NCBI RefSeq assembly: GCF_027570195.1
Contig: NZ_JAKMUZ010000001.1
Location: forward strand, 150,510-214,509
Direction: 5' to 3'
Length of the DNA stretch: 64,000 bases
DNA from: Corynebacterium yonathiae
GTDB taxonomy: Bacteria > Actinomycetota > Actinomycetes > Mycobacteriales > Mycobacteriaceae
The translations under genes were made by a program, and so were the position numbers. Shown here in pieces: positions 37,932 through 48,697 of the stretch. The notes under the pieces were generated by a model, which searched no databases, was not told the origin of the DNA, and saw only the letters and a program-made list of their open reading frames with translations. Within the stretch, counting starts at the first letter, position 1. Every line of letters begins with the position of its first letter.

Positions 37932-38360
37932 CTATTGGCAGAGGTAGTCTACTGCCGCCACGTAGCCGAATACCCCTAATCCGGCGATAACACCGCGGGC
38001 GATAGGGCTGAGATAGGAATGATGGCGGAAGGGCTCGCGCGCGTGCACATTAGAGATATGCACCTCTACGAATCCGGCGCCATCCGCCACCTCTGCTAAG
38101 GCGTCCCGCAGGGCCACCGACGTATGGGTAAACCCGCCGGGATTGATAATCACCGGCTGTCCCGCATCGGCGGCGGCATGCACTTTCTCAATCAACTCGC
38201 CTTCATGATTGGACTGGAAAAACTCTACTTCGACCCCGTGCTCGGTAGCACGAGTTGAAATCATCCGTTCGACATCTGCCAAGGTAGTGGAGCCATAGAT
38301 ATCCGGTTGCCGCTTTCCCAAGCGGTTCAAATTCGGACCGTTAAGGACAATAATCTTCAT
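37932..38360 (-). CDS. aroQ: 3-dehydroquinate dehydratase (type II)
   Basis: AroQ dehydrates 3-dehydroquinate to 3-dehydroshikimate, the third shikimate step. The 142-residue chain is of the dodecameric type II kind: [17 protein letters not shown] (with the flexible-loop arginine and catalytic tyrosine), [17 protein letters not shown] and [17 protein letters not shown]. It lies two bases from the end of aroB, so the two are coupled. Confidence 0.97.
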   Translation of the reverse strand: MKIIVLNGPNLNRLGKRQPDIYGSTTLADVERMISTRATEHGVEVEFFQSNHEGELIEKVHAAADAGQPVIINPGGFTHTSVALRDALAEVADGAGFVEVHISNVHAREPFRHHSYLSPIARGVIAGLGVFGYVAAVDYLCQ

Positions 38361-38362
38361 TT

Positions 38363-39433
38363 CTACTCCGAAATCGCGGCGTAGGCCGCCTCTAGCTCTT
38401 GCGTGCTGGGGCCCTCCAAGCGGGTAGTCTCTCCCACCCCAGTCAAGGCTACAAAGCGGATCTTGCCGTCTCGATTCTTCTTATCATGGGTCATTGCCTC
38501 GTATAGATCTGCAAAGTGGCCTGCTTTATAGGAGGTCGGCAGCCCCACGCTGTGCAGGATCCGGCGGTGCTTTTCCACGAGTTCAGCGTCAATTAGGCCA
38601 CGTGCCTGCGCCAGGTGGGCGATAAACATCATGCCCACTGCCACAGCTTTACCATGGCGCCACGCATAATTTTCGTGGCGCTCTACGGCATGGCCAAAGG
38701 TATGGCCGTAGTTCAGCGTTTCCCGCAAACCTGATTCTTTCAGGTCCTCGCCTACTACAGCGGCTTTTACCGCAATGGAGCGCTCAATCAATTCTGGCAA
38801 TAAGCCTTCCGGGTCCAAGCACGCTCTCGGGTCGCATTCATAGCGCTCTAGGATTACCGGGTCATGGATGAAACCAGTTTTGATGATTTCCGCGGAACCG
38901 GCAACGATTTCCGCCTCGGGCAGGGTTTCGAGCCGCTCGAGATCCACAAACACAGAATCTGGCTCATGAAAGGCGCCAACCAGGTTCTTTCCGGCTGCCG
39001 TGTTGATGCCAGTTTTACCGCCGACGGCGGCATCTACCATGGCCAAAAGGGTGGTAGGAACCTGAATGACCTTGATGCCGCGCATCCATCCGGCCGCTGC
39101 GAACCCCGCCATATCGGTGGTGGCACCCCCGCCTAGGCCGATGATGACGTCACGGCGGCTAAAGCCCCTCTCCCCCAGCTGATCCCATACTTCACCGATG
39201 ACCCTGAGCTGCTTGGCGGCCTCTGCATCGGGGATGTCGATAAGCGTGGGCGTTATGCCCTGCGCGGCAACGAGTTCCGCTAGATCCGCGGCGGCAGCGC
39301 GCAGGGGCGGCTGGAAGACAATGCCCGCCTGGGCGGCTCCGCTTTCCGCACAGCGCCGCGCTATGTCCTGGTTTAGACCGGCGCCAATGCGGACTTCATA
39401 AGGCTGTGGTCCATTAACGGCAATGGTGGGCAT
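38363..39433 (-). CDS. aroB: 3-dehydroquinate synthase
   Basis: AroB converts DAHP to 3-dehydroquinate using NAD and a divalent metal. The 356-residue protein has the nucleotide-binding [15 protein letters not shown], metal-binding [10 protein letters not shown] and [11 protein letters not shown]. The ATG at 39433 has AAAGGA upstream. An in-frame ATG at 39478 adds an arginine-rich leader and is less likely. It lies between aroK and aroQ. Confidence 0.96.
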   Translation of the reverse strand: MPTIAVNGPQPYEVRIGAGLNQDIARRCAESGAAQAGIVFQPPLRAAAADLAELVAAQGITPTLIDIPDAEAAKQLRVIGEVWDQLGERGFSRRDVIIGLGGGATTDMAGFAAAGWMRGIKVIQVPTTLLAMVDAAVGGKTGINTAAGKNLVGAFHEPDSVFVDLERLETLPEAEIVAGSAEIIKTGFIHDPVILERYECDPRACLDPEGLLPELIERSIAVKAAVVGEDLKESGLRETLNYGHTFGHAVERHENYAWRHGKAVAVGMMFIAHLAQARGLIDAELVEKHRRILHSVGLPTSYKAGHFADLYEAMTHDKKNRDGKIRFVALTGVGETTRLEGPSTQELEAAYAAISE

Positions 39434-39497
39434 GGTGGTCCTTTCGGTTCGCCGCCGCGGCAGGGCGGCGAGAAACAAATGCTAGCGCGGTGGGCAT

Positions 39498-40034
39498 CTA
39501 CAAGGTATCGAGGAAGCCGAGAATATCGCCTACTACCTGCTGCGGGGTCCGAACATCTGTGCGTACTCGGTAATCGGCCACTTCCTGGTAAAAGGGGCGT
39601 CGAGTATCCACCAAGTTACGGTAGTGCTCGAGAGGATCGGCGGCCGCGAGAACCGGACGATTGCTGTCCCCAGAGGTACGCCGTGCGCCTTCTTCAGGAG
39701 AAATATCCAAAAAGATTACGGTGTGGCGCTCCAGCAGCTCGCGCGTGGAGTCTGTGAGCACTGCCCCGCCGCCAAGGCTGACTACCCCCGTAGTGCGCAA
39801 TGCAGCCGCAACATGCTCGGCTTCGAGGGTGCGGAAGTCAGGTTCCCCGAGCTCGCTAAAGACCTCCCCGCAAGGCTTGTTCTTTGCCTGCTCAATAAGG
39901 TGATCCGAATCCACCAATTCGCAGCTTAGGGCATTGGAAAGGCGGCGGCCAATAGTGGATTTACCCGCACCTGGCGGGCCCACCAAAACAACGCGTGGAC
40001 GAGGTTGGCCCGTAACGGCAGTTGGGGTGGTCAT
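39498..40034 (-). CDS. aroK: Shikimate kinase
   Basis: AroK phosphorylates shikimate to shikimate 3-phosphate. The 178-residue protein shows Walker A GPPGAGKSTIG, the shikimate-binding DSDHLIE and SLGGGAVL, and the lid arginine in DSNRPVL. It starts three bases after the aroC stop, so the genes are tightly coupled. Confidence 0.96.
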   Translation of the reverse strand: MTTPTAVTGQPRPRVVLVGPPGAGKSTIGRRLSNALSCELVDSDHLIEQAKNKPCGEVFSELGEPDFRTLEAEHVAAALRTTGVVSLGGGAVLTDSTRELLERHTVIFLDISPEEGARRTSGDSNRPVLAAADPLEHYRNLVDTRRPFYQEVADYRVRTDVRTPQQVVGDILGFLDTL

Positions 40035-40037
40035 AAC

Positions 40038-41249
40038 TTACTCCTGGTCAAAAGCAAGGCGGTCCGAAACGTATTCATCATACGCGGCGATAGCCTGCGA
40101 GGTTTCTTCGAGGCTATCCCCACCGAATTTCTCCAGCACGGCGCGTGCAAGGACAAGGGCAACCATGGCTTCTGCCACTACGCCGGCCGCCGGAACCGCG
40201 CAGACATCGGAGCGCTGATGAATGGCGGTAGCATCGGCACCGGATTCCATATCGATGGTGCGCAAGGCACGCGGGACCGTGGAGATCGGCTTCATCGCCG
40301 CCCGCACACGCAGCTGCTGCCCATTAGTCATACCGCCCTCGAGTCCGCCGGCACGGTTGGTGAGACGGCTAACGCCGTCGGCGGTACGCACCATTTCATC
40401 GTGAGCGGCGGAACCGCGACGGCGGGCCTCCGCAAAACCATCACCAATTTCCACGCCCTTAATGGCCTGAATTCCCATCAAGGCGCCTGCCAATTGCGCG
40501 TCCAGGCGATCATCGCCGGAAATGTGCGAGCCCAAGCCAATGGGCAGACCATCCACCACCACTTCGACGACTCCGCCCAAGGTATCGCCCTGCTTCTTTG
40601 CGGCTTCGATCTCCGCGATCATGGCGGTCTCTGCGTCCTTATCGAAGGCGCGAACGGGCGAATCATCGATGGCCGCGATGTCTGCGAACGCTGGCGCTGG
40701 CCCTTCATAAGGTGCAGCGGCGCCAATAGAAATGACGTGGGAGAGGACCTCGATGCCAAGGGTCTCGCGCAGGAAATTGCGCGCCACGGTAGCGGCAGCC
40801 ACGCGCGCTGCAGTCTCGCGCGCGGAGGAACGCTCCAAAATGGGGCGCGCTTCACCATGGCGGTATTTCACCATGCCGGCAAAATCCGCGTGCCCTGGGC
40901 GTGGCCTAGTCAAAGCGGCACCGCGTCCAGAGTTCATAGCCTTGATATTGTCTTCATCGTCCATATCCAGCGGATCAGCCGACATGATGGTGGTCCACTT
41001 GGGCCACTCCGCATTGCCAATCATGATGGCAATGGGGCTGCCCAAAGTCAGCCCATGGCGCACTCCACCCAGCAGGGTGACCTCATCAGCTTCAAACTTC
41101 ATGCGGGCACCACGGCCGTAGCCTAGGCGGCGCCGGGAAAGCTGATGAGAAATATCGGCGCGGGTAATAGGGACCCCAGCGGGCATGTGCTCCAGCAGAG
41201 AAATAAGAGCCTGGCCGTGGGATTCACCTGCAGTAGTCCAACGAAGCAT
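40038..41249 (-). CDS. aroC: Chorismate synthase
   Basis: AroC makes chorismate from EPSP with reduced FMN as cofactor. The 403-residue protein begins [20 protein letters not shown] and has the family motifs [25 protein letters not shown] and [15 protein letters not shown]. The ATG at 41249 is fixed by this conserved N-terminus. An open frame reaches 41684 but only by overlapping the upstream peptidase gene. It heads the aroC-aroK-aroB-aroQ set. Confidence 0.97.
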   Translation of the reverse strand: MLRWTTAGESHGQALISLLEHMPAGVPITRADISHQLSRRRLGYGRGARMKFEADEVTLLGGVRHGLTLGSPIAIMIGNAEWPKWTTIMSADPLDMDDEDNIKAMNSGRGAALTRPRPGHADFAGMVKYRHGEARPILERSSARETAARVAAATVARNFLRETLGIEVLSHVISIGAAAPYEGPAPAFADIAAIDDSPVRAFDKDAETAMIAEIEAAKKQGDTLGGVVEVVVDGLPIGLGSHISGDDRLDAQLAGALMGIQAIKGVEIGDGFAEARRRGSAAHDEMVRTADGVSRLTNRAGGLEGGMTNGQQLRVRAAMKPISTVPRALRTIDMESGADATAIHQRSDVCAVPAAGVVAEAMVALVLARAVLEKFGGDSLEETSQAIAAYDEYVSDRLAFDQE

Positions 41250-41317
41250 GCGGGTATTATCGCACGGCGCGGCCCATCCGGTACCAACTTGGTCCGGCAA
41301 TATATTCTTCCACCCCC

Positions 41318-41710
41318 TCAAAGAGGGTGCACGCACACCACTACCCCGGCCGCTGCTAGCAGCATCGCGGGCCCATGCGGACTCTTCTTCTGCCCTGTAC
41401 AAACAGACCAACCGAGCGTGAGCAGGCAGGCACAGCCGCTGGCTGCCACCACCCCCATAAACCCGGCGACATGCCCCACCAGCATTCCCAACGGCAGGGC
41501 CAGCTTGATGTCCCCGCCGCCTACTCCTGCATGGGCCCGCCCAAGTACCAGATACATCCCTGGCCACCACGCCCCACCCCAGTTGGCCACTGCAAGCGAC
41601 AGTACTGCGGCCGGAAGCGTCAGCCAATCCGGCAATCGGCGCTGCCGAATATCCCACCAGGATAAGGCTGCTGCCCATAGACAATAAATTATTCCCCCGA
41701 AAATCAGCAC
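41318..41710 (-). CDS. Short A24 (type IV prepilin peptidase-like) membrane protease
   Basis: The 130-residue hydrophobic protein has about four membrane segments. It also has the two aspartates of A24 aspartyl proteases: [11 protein letters not shown] near residue 20 and [14 protein letters not shown] near residue 68. It lacks the N-terminal methylase domain of full PilD enzymes. No pilin or secretion gene occurs in this window, so its substrate is unknown. It sits between aroE and aroC, in the same direction as both. Confidence 0.8.
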   Translation of the reverse strand: MLIFGGIIYCLWAAALSWWDIRQRRLPDWLTLPAAVLSLAVANWGGAWWPGMYLVLGRAHAGVGGGDIKLALPLGMLVGHVAGFMGVVAASGCACLLTLGWSVCTGQKKSPHGPAMLLAAAGVVVCVHPL

Positions 41711-41823
41711 GGCGCTTAGATTAGAGCAAACCGCCGTCTAAGCGCTTCCCATAGCCACCCATAGGGCGAAATTCGCAGCGCTTATTGCACGCGGTAGCCG
41801 CCCGCGCTTGGCGAAGTCCCCTT

Positions 41824-42651
41824 CTATTTAACCGTCTGCGAGCGTCGCTGTAGTTCCTGGTTCAAAGCCTGCAGCATTTCTTCCCGGGGAGCAGCCACCC
41901 CGGTAAATTGCTCGAATTGGCTAAATGCTTGGTATGCGAGCATGACCTGCCCGCCGACGGACTTGTAGCCGTTAGCCGCTGCGCACGTGGTCAACGGGGT
42001 GGGCCACGGATCGTAGATGACGTCTAGCACCGGCGCGTGGGCTATGTCGAAGACGTAGTCTTCCAACGCGGCGGCTGGAACCGTAGACACAATGACATCG
42101 GCTGCGCGAGAAATTGCTGTTAAGTCACCGGAGAAGCCAGTAAAGGAAAGCTCTAACTCTAATTTCTGGGCAAGTGGCTGTAACTCTGCGCTACGGTCCG
42201 AACGATTGAGGACCGTAACGGTAGTAATTCCGCGCTCGGCGAGCGCCCACAAGGCAGGACGCGCGGTTCCCCCGGCTCCAATGAGCAGCGCGTGACGTGC
42301 CGGAGAATCTCCCAAAAGCTCTGCTAGTGCACCACGCACGCCTTCGGTGTCGGTATTATCTGCAAACCAACCCTCTGCTCTGCGCACTAGGGTATTCGCT
42401 GAACCAATCAGCTGTGCGCGGTCACTTGTGATGTCCGCGAAGCGGAGGGCCGCAAATTTGCCCGGCATGGTTACGGAAAAACCAGCAAACTCGGGAGCAC
42501 TCGCGCCCACCACCTCCGGCAGACTCTCCGCTGTCACCTCGAAGCGAGTGTAGTCCCAGCCGCTCAGCCCGGCGGCCTCGTAGCCGGCATTGTGGAGCAC
42601 TGGAGACAACGAGTGCTCGATGGGACTACCTAAGACTGCCGCACGTGGCAT
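41824..42651 (-). CDS. aroE: Shikimate dehydrogenase
   Basis: AroE reduces 3-dehydroshikimate to shikimate with NADPH. The 275-residue protein has the substrate-binding SLSPVLHN, the catalytic lysine in VTMPGK, NTDTEG, and the cofactor loop LIGAGGTARP followed by NRS. A C-terminal GGQVMLAYQA stretch completes the fold. It follows mltG by 31 bases. Confidence 0.95.
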   Translation of the reverse strand: MPRAAVLGSPIEHSLSPVLHNAGYEAAGLSGWDYTRFEVTAESLPEVVGASAPEFAGFSVTMPGKFAALRFADITSDRAQLIGSANTLVRRAEGWFADNTDTEGVRGALAELLGDSPARHALLIGAGGTARPALWALAERGITTVTVLNRSDRSAELQPLAQKLELELSFTGFSGDLTAISRAADVIVSTVPAAALEDYVFDIAHAPVLDVIYDPWPTPLTTCAAANGYKSVGGQVMLAYQAFSQFEQFTGVAAPREEMLQALNQELQRRSQTVK

Positions 42652-42682
42652 CGGGTTCTACCTCTTCGTGGTTTTCGCGACT

Positions 42683-43909
42683 TTATTGGGCGGGTTGATC
42701 GGCAGCGGCATCGCCGTTTCCGGAACCGGCGCCCTCCCCTTCGCGTTTGGAGTCAAGCACGCCGGAGCGGATGGCGTCATCAACGCGGCCCAAGTGCTCA
42801 TCGTAGGTATCGGAGAAGACAGTGGTGCCTTCTTCGTCCACGGTGACAAAGAACTTCCAATTGCCCTCAGCAGGCTGCTCCATGGCCTTGATTGCATCAT
42901 CCGAAGGAGAAGCAATCGGGGTATCTGGCAGACCCTCCTTTGCGTAGGTATTCCACGGAGTCTTCTCCTCACGGGCCTCATCGGTGGTGGCCAGCTCAAC
43001 GTCTTCCAAGCCATAGTTCACAGTGGAGTCAAACTCCAAGCGCATCGGCTCGTCCAGACGGTTAAGGATAACGCGGGCGACCTTGTCGAATTCACCGGCG
43101 GGCGCCTCGCGCTCCACCAAGGAAGCGGAAGTGAGCAGCTCATAAGGGCTCAGGCCGATAGCCTGGGCGCGTTCTTCGATCTTGGTCTCGTTGTAGCGCT
43201 TGGTAGAGCGCGTGATGAGGTCCTTCAGAATATCTTTGGCCTCCATATTGGGGTCCAGGACGTACTGGCCGGGAGCGATAAGACCCTCGATGCGCATGGG
43301 GTCATTGCCGCGCTTGTTGATGGCTTCAAGTGCCCACTGTGGAGCGCCCAGTTCAGCCGGGTCGGTTTCCGCCGCAACCTTTTCTAGGTCTTCCTTCTTC
43401 AGGCAATTGCCATCATTGCAGCTGACTTCGGAAATCAGGGAGTAGATGCCGTAGCGCACGTCTCCGCCAACAACCTTGACGTCCTCCAAGGTTGCGCCGC
43501 CTTGCACCTCAAGCATGTCGACGCGGTTTTTCTCATCCAGCAGCGCCTCGACCGCGGAGTCCGCGCTCATCTCTTCCTGCAGGCGGTAGAAACCGGGCTG
43601 GATCTGGCTCGCACTGTGATTCATAGAAGCGGCAGAGTCGAAGGCGTCCTGGGTCTTGACCACATTCTTCTCCACCAATGCGGGACCGAGCTCGGACATG
43701 GACGAGCCCTCCGGTACCTCCACTAGCTGCGTGGTACCGTTGCCGGTTCCTTCATAGTCGGCGGAGGTATTGCCAAGGCGGAATCCAATATAAATAAGGG
43801 CACCAAGGATAACGATGATCGACGCGATAATAACGGCAATGCCGCGCTGGCGACGCTTGACGTATTTCGGCTCCATCGATCGGCCGAGGCGTTCTTGGTT
43901 ACGGCTCAC
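42683..43909 (-). CDS. mltG: Endolytic transglycosylase MltG
   Basis: MltG is a membrane-anchored lytic transglycosylase that cuts nascent glycan strands and ends their growth. The 408-residue protein has one membrane segment (about residues 23-45), then a LysM-like domain and the YceG domain with the catalytic glutamate in ASLVEREAP. It also has DSTVNYGLED and WNTYAKEGLPDTPIASPS. The last 25 residues are Gly/Ala/Asp-rich. Translation starts at a GTG at 43909 with AGGAG upstream, five bases after the ruvX stop. Confidence 0.94.
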   Translation of the reverse strand: MSRNQERLGRSMEPKYVKRRQRGIAVIIASIIVILGALIYIGFRLGNTSADYEGTGNGTTQLVEVPEGSSMSELGPALVEKNVVKTQDAFDSAASMNHSASQIQPGFYRLQEEMSADSAVEALLDEKNRVDMLEVQGGATLEDVKVVGGDVRYGIYSLISEVSCNDGNCLKKEDLEKVAAETDPAELGAPQWALEAINKRGNDPMRIEGLIAPGQYVLDPNMEAKDILKDLITRSTKRYNETKIEERAQAIGLSPYELLTSASLVEREAPAGEFDKVARVILNRLDEPMRLEFDSTVNYGLEDVELATTDEAREEKTPWNTYAKEGLPDTPIASPSDDAIKAMEQPAEGNWKFFVTVDEEGTTVFSDTYDEHLGRVDDAIRSGVLDSKREGEGAGSGNGDAAADQPAQ

Positions 43910-43914
43910 GTGTT

Positions 43915-44466
43915 TTAGTCTCCTGAGTCTGAAGGCTGGTCAATTGCATCAACTGAGCGAAGAGCGCTCGCGCGCCCATCCAACCAAGTCTGCAAAATCT
44001 CCACCGCTGCTGCTTGGTCGATGACTTTACGGCCCTTCTTCTCGGACACGCCGGACGCACGCAGCGCGGTAGTTGCCGCAACGGTGGTCAAACGCTCATC
44101 AGCCAAACGTACTGGTGGTGGAACTTTATCTATATTTGCATTTCGATTCAACCGACGGCGGATCCGAAACGCGATTTCCTTAGCGTGTTTTACGCTTTTC
44201 GAACCATTTCCCTGCAAATCCCGTGGCAGCCCCACGACGATTTCGACCGCATCGTATAAATCAATTAATTCCAGGATCCGGTCAATATCGCCCTTATCGC
44301 GGTCCTTGAAGCCGGTTTCTCGGTGCACGGTTTCCACAGGGGTAGCTAGCGTTGCTTCCCTATTGGACACGGCCACGCCGATGCGCACCGTACCGACGTC
44401 CAAGGCGAGCCGGCGCCCCAGCCCTGGATCATCTCCCCCGGGGGTATCTGGTTCCACTTTTGCCAC
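43915..44466 (-). CDS. ruvX: Holliday junction resolvase-like RuvX (YqgF)
   Basis: This 183-residue RNase H-fold protein belongs to the YqgF/RuvX family, linked to recombination and rRNA processing. It has [16 protein letters not shown] with the first catalytic aspartate, the [12 protein letters not shown] motif, DERLTTVAA, and a C-terminal [10 protein letters not shown] stretch. The GTG at 44466 has AGGAG seven bases upstream. The long upstream extension to 44610 overlaps alaS and is rejected. It sits between alaS and mltG, the usual actinobacterial order. Confidence 0.94.
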   Translation of the reverse strand: MAKVEPDTPGGDDPGLGRRLALDVGTVRIGVAVSNREATLATPVETVHRETGFKDRDKGDIDRILELIDLYDAVEIVVGLPRDLQGNGSKSVKHAKEIAFRIRRRLNRNANIDKVPPPVRLADERLTTVAATTALRASGVSEKKGRKVIDQAAAVEILQTWLDGRASALRSVDAIDQPSDSGD

Positions 44467-44476
44467 GGTCGAACTC

Positions 44477-47161
44477 CTAGAGGGACTCGAGCATGTCCTC
44501 GACGGCTGCAAAGCCGCGCTCTGCTCCGGCAGCGGAAGAGCCAGAGCCTTGGGCCATATCCGGCTTACCGCCACCGCGGCCATCGACATACTGACCAAAG
44601 GTCTTGACAATGTCGCCGGACTTCACACCTCGTCCGACGGCCTTTTCGGTGGCTGCCGCGATGAACGGGAACTTGCCCTTATCTTGGGCACCCAAGACAA
44701 TAACGGCCTCTTCCTCGCGCAGGCGGTTGCGCAGGTCGGTAGCGACGGTGCGCAGATCCCCGCCGGTCGTGCCCTCCGGCAACGTCAGCGCAATAACCTT
44801 GAACCCATTGATGTCCTTGGCGGCGCCGACAAACTCGGCAGCACGCGCAGCCAATTGCTGTGTGCGGAGAGTCTCGATTTCCTTCTCCGCCGCCTTGAGC
44901 TTCTCAGAAAGTTGAGCAATACGCTCCGGCAGATCCTCGGTCTGTACCTTAAGCTCGCGGGAAACGCCTTCTACCAAGGCGGTTTCCTTCGAGTAGTAGC
45001 GGAAGGCATCCAGACCGGAGTAGGCCTCGATGCGGCGAGCACCAGAGCCAACGGATGATTCACCCAGTACGGAAACCGGTCCGATTTCAGAAGAGGATCC
45101 AACGTGGGTACCGCCGCATAACTCGATGGAGAAAGGTCCACCGATTTCTACTACGCGGACTTCTTTGCCGTAGTTTTCACCGAATAGGGCCATAGCGCCC
45201 ATGGCCTTAGCCTCTTCCAAAGAGGTCTCAATAGTGTTGACCGCAAAGTTGGAGTCAATTGCCTGGTTGGTAATCAAGGCAATCTCTTCCAGCTGGGCCT
45301 GGCTAAGCTGCTCGGTGTAGTTGAAGTCAAAGCGCAGGTAGCCTGGCCGGTTCATAGAACCTGCCTGGACAGCGGTCGGGCCAAGCACCTGGCGCAGTGC
45401 AGCATGAATCAGGTGAGTTGCAGAGTGCGCCTGGGTAGCACCATGGCGCCACTGCTTGTCGACGGCCGCCTCAACAGACATTCCCAAGTCCAGACCGCCA
45501 GCCGTAACCGTAGCCTTGTGGACCCACAGCTTCTTGCCAATCTTTTGGACGTCATTGACCTCCAGCAAAGATTCGCCGGCCACGATGCGCCCGCGGTCCG
45601 CCATCTGCCCGCCTGCCTCGGCATAAAGCGGGGTGTGGTCCAGGATGACCTCTACCTCTTCGCCCTCGTGTACTTCATCAACCTTTTCGCCGCTGCGGAC
45701 TAGGCCGATGACGCGGGCGTCGGAAGTAAGCTCCTCAAAGCCGGTGAAGACGGTGGGGTTATTGTCTACCCAGTCGCGGTAGAGGGAAAGGTCAGTATGC
45801 CCGTGCTTCTTGGCCTGATTATCAGCCTTGGCGCGGCGGCGCTGCTCACCCATGGCATCGTTAAAGCCGTCCATGTCCACCTCAAGGCCGGCTTCTTGAG
45901 CCATCTCCAACGTCAGGTCGATGGGGAAACCGTAGGTGTCGTGCAGCTCAAAGGCCTTCTCACCCGGCAGAACCTTTGCGGTCTTCGCGCGGGAGGTGGA
46001 CTTGAGTTCTTGGACAGCGTCATCGAAGAGACGGGTACCGGACTCTAGGGTCTTGAGGAAGGCCTTTTCCTCGTTGACGGCCACGCGCAGAATGCGCTCG
46101 CGGTTGTCCGCGATCTCCGGGTAGGACGGGGTCATGGTGTCCATGACCGTATTCATAAAGCGCTCCATGGGAGCGCCCTGAGCGCCAAGCAACTTAGCGG
46201 AACGGATGATGCGGCGCAGCAAGCGGCGCAGGATGTATCCGCGGCCTTCATTGCCCGGGGTCACGCCGTCCAAGATAAGCATCATGCCGGTACGGGAGTG
46301 GTCCGCTACCACGCGGAAGCGGATATTGTCCTCGTGGGAGGCCTTATCACCATAGGTAGCACCAGTCAGTTCCTCGGCGACGTCGATCACCGGGCGCAAA
46401 AGGTCTGTTTCATAGACGTTATCTACGCCTTGCAGGATGCAGGCTACGCGCTCAATGCCGAGGCCGGTATCGATGTTCTTCTTGGGCAGCTCGCCAACGA
46501 TTTCAAAGTTGCCCTTGCCAATGCCCTCGCCGCGCTCGTTTTGCATGAAGACCAGGTTCCAGATCTCCATGTAGCGATTATCATCGGCAATCGGACCGCC
46601 GTCGTTGCCGTATTCCGGGCCACGGTCGTAATAGATTTCGGAGCAGGGACCGCATGGTCCGGGGATGCCCATGGACCAGTAGTTATCCTCCATGCCGAGT
46701 CGCTGAATGCGCTCTTCCGGGACGCCGATCTTATCGCGCCAAATCTCGGCGGCCTCATCATCATCGAGGTACACCGTGACCCACAAACGCTCAGGGTCCA
46801 GGCCAAATCCACCCTCGTCCACGGCGCCGGTAAGCAAGGTCCAGGCGTTGGTGATGGCGCCTTCCTTGAAGTACTGACCAAAGGAGAAGTTGCCTGCCAT
46901 CTGGAAGAAGGTGTTGTGGCGGGTGGTAATGCCAACCTCATCGATGTCTAGAGTGCGGACGCACTTCTGGATGGAGGTGGCCAGCCCCTTAGCAAAAGGC
47001 GGGTTCTGTTGTCCCAGGAAATAGGGCTTGAACGGAACCATACCCGCGTTGACGAAAAGCAGGTTAGGGTCATCCAGGATCAGCGAGGCGCTTGGCACTG
47101 CCTCGTGACCAGAATTGACGAAGTGCTGGGTAAACCGTTCCCGGATCTCATGAGTCTTCAC
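44477..47161 (-). CDS. alaS: Alanyl-tRNA synthetase
   Basis: AlaRS charges tRNA-Ala and edits misactivated serine and glycine. The 894-residue protein has the class II catalytic core ([33 protein letters not shown], motif 3 [19 protein letters not shown]). The editing domain has zinc ligands in [11 protein letters not shown] and CGGTHVGSS, and the C-Ala domain ends [11 protein letters not shown]. The GTG at 47161 ([14 protein letters not shown]) has AGGA upstream and matches the family start. Confidence 0.97.
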   Translation of the reverse strand: MKTHEIRERFTQHFVNSGHEAVPSASLILDDPNLLFVNAGMVPFKPYFLGQQNPPFAKGLATSIQKCVRTLDIDEVGITTRHNTFFQMAGNFSFGQYFKEGAITNAWTLLTGAVDEGGFGLDPERLWVTVYLDDDEAAEIWRDKIGVPEERIQRLGMEDNYWSMGIPGPCGPCSEIYYDRGPEYGNDGGPIADDNRYMEIWNLVFMQNERGEGIGKGNFEIVGELPKKNIDTGLGIERVACILQGVDNVYETDLLRPVIDVAEELTGATYGDKASHEDNIRFRVVADHSRTGMMLILDGVTPGNEGRGYILRRLLRRIIRSAKLLGAQGAPMERFMNTVMDTMTPSYPEIADNRERILRVAVNEEKAFLKTLESGTRLFDDAVQELKSTSRAKTAKVLPGEKAFELHDTYGFPIDLTLEMAQEAGLEVDMDGFNDAMGEQRRRAKADNQAKKHGHTDLSLYRDWVDNNPTVFTGFEELTSDARVIGLVRSGEKVDEVHEGEEVEVILDHTPLYAEAGGQMADRGRIVAGESLLEVNDVQKIGKKLWVHKATVTAGGLDLGMSVEAAVDKQWRHGATQAHSATHLIHAALRQVLGPTAVQAGSMNRPGYLRFDFNYTEQLSQAQLEEIALITNQAIDSNFAVNTIETSLEEAKAMGAMALFGENYGKEVRVVEIGGPFSIELCGGTHVGSSSEIGPVSVLGESSVGSGARRIEAYSGLDAFRYYSKETALVEGVSRELKVQTEDLPERIAQLSEKLKAAEKEIETLRTQQLAARAAEFVGAAKDINGFKVIALTLPEGTTGGDLRTVATDLRNRLREEEAVIVLGAQDKGKFPFIAAATEKAVGRGVKSGDIVKTFGQYVDGRGGGKPDMAQGSGSSAAGAERGFAAVEDMLESL

Positions 47162-47262
47162 GAGCAACAATCCTAACTGTATGAGCTTTCATCTTCTATC
47201 GAGAAGTTTCTAACCCGCCCAACTTTACCCTTCGCTACACCGCAATTTCCCTTGGGTAGGTA

Positions 47263-48654
47263 TCAGCACGGCCGGCGAGCGTTTTTACCGGCTGAACGCT
47301 TGCCGCGAATTATGCTGCGCAGGCGGCCTATATAGTCATAAACGCGCTTTTCAGCCCCATGATCGGTGGGTTCATAATAAACGGAACCCTCCAGCTCATC
47401 GGGCAGGTATTGCTGTTCTACTACGCCACGGGGATCATCGTGGGGGTAGACATAGCCCACGGCATTTCCCATTCGCTTTGCACCCTCGTAGTGCCCATCG
47501 CGCAGATGCGCTGGCACATGGCCCACCTTCCCGGCGGCCACATCTGCTTGGGCCTGCGTAATAGCGGAAATGACCGATGGCGACTTCGGCGCGGTGGCCA
47601 GGTGGATGGTGGCCTGCGCCAAGGGGATTCTCGCCTCCGGCATTCCGATGAGCTGTGCGGCCTCGGCCGCCGCCACAGCCACTTGAAGCGCGGTGGGATC
47701 AGCCATACCAATGTCCTCGGAGGCGTGCACTATGAGCCGCCGAGCAATAAAGCGCGGATCCTCCCCTGCCTCCACCATGCGGGCCAAATAATGCAGCGCA
47801 GCATCGACATCGGAGCCACGAATGGATTTAATAAACGCGGAGACCACATCATAGTGTTGGTCGCCGTCGCGGTCATAGCGCACCACCGCTTTATTAACGT
47901 TGTCCGTGACCGTCTGTGGGGTAATTTCCCCACCGTCGTCCACCGCTTCGGCGGCCGCCTCCAGATAGGTCAGCGTGCGGCGCGCATCGCCGCCGGCTAG
48001 GAGAACCAACTGGTCCAACGCCTCGTCGCTTATCCGAATTCGGCGCTCGCCCAAGCCACGATCGCTATCTAGCGCGCGCTTGGCGACGCCTCTTAGGTCG
48101 TCGTCGCTTAGCGAGTGCAACTGCAATAGCAGCGAGCGAGACAATAGCGGCGCAACGACGGAAAACGAAGGGTTTTCCGTGGTCGCCGCCACGAGCAACA
48201 CCGTACGGTTTTCTACGGCCGCAAGCAGCGCATCCTGCTGGGTTTTGGAAAAGCGGTGTACCTCATCGATAAAGAGGACAGTCCGCCGTCCGTGAATGAG
48301 CTCCTGCCGAGCGTGGGTGATGACCTCGCGGACCTGCTTTACACCCGAATCAAGCGCTGAAAGGCCCACAAAATTCTGTCCCATCTGGCTGGCGATGAGT
48401 GAGGCAATCGTGGTCTTGCCGGTGCCCGGCGGCCCGTACAAAATCACAGATGCCTCCCCAGAGCCTTCTACTAGGCGGCGCAACGGTTTTCCTGGGGCCA
48501 GAAGATGGTCTTGACCTACCACTTCATCCAAGCTCTGCGGACGCATCCGCGCCGCCAGTGGAGACCCTGCATGGGTGGCGAAAAGATTCTTACCAGGCAA
48601 TGACGAGGCGCCATTGTCCGGAGCGGGCCCGCCAAATAACGAGTCTTGAGACAC
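47263..48654 (-). CDS. rarA: Replication-associated recombination protein RarA (MgsA)
   Basis: RarA is an AAA+ ATPase related to clamp loaders that acts at stalled replication forks. The 463-residue protein has Walker [10 protein letters not shown], Walker B FIDEVHRF and a sensor stretch [11 protein letters not shown]. The C-terminal tetramerisation domain has [14 protein letters not shown] and ending segments [20 protein letters not shown] basic tail follows. It lies between a phosphotransferase gene and alaS. Confidence 0.95.
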   Translation of the reverse strand: MSQDSLFGGPAPDNGASSLPGKNLFATHAGSPLAARMRPQSLDEVVGQDHLLAPGKPLRRLVEGSGEASVILYGPPGTGKTTIASLIASQMGQNFVGLSALDSGVKQVREVITHARQELIHGRRTVLFIDEVHRFSKTQQDALLAAVENRTVLLVAATTENPSFSVVAPLLSRSLLLQLHSLSDDDLRGVAKRALDSDRGLGERRIRISDEALDQLVLLAGGDARRTLTYLEAAAEAVDDGGEITPQTVTDNVNKAVVRYDRDGDQHYDVVSAFIKSIRGSDVDAALHYLARMVEAGEDPRFIARRLIVHASEDIGMADPTALQVAVAAAEAAQLIGMPEARIPLAQATIHLATAPKSPSVISAITQAQADVAAGKVGHVPAHLRDGHYEGAKRMGNAVGYVYPHDDPRGVVEQQYLPDELEGSVYYEPTDHGAEKRVYDYIGRLRSIIRGKRSAGKNARRPC

Positions 48655-48697
48655 TAAAAAGCTACCTCCTACATGGGTGCGGGCACGTCGTGTTCAA

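Noticed and set aside
41250..41684. N-terminal extension of aroC
   Set aside because: Overlaps the A24 peptidase gene in another frame; the conserved chorismate synthase start is at 41249.
44467..44610. N-terminal extension of ruvX
   Set aside because: Lies inside alaS; the GTG at 44466 has a good ribosome binding site.
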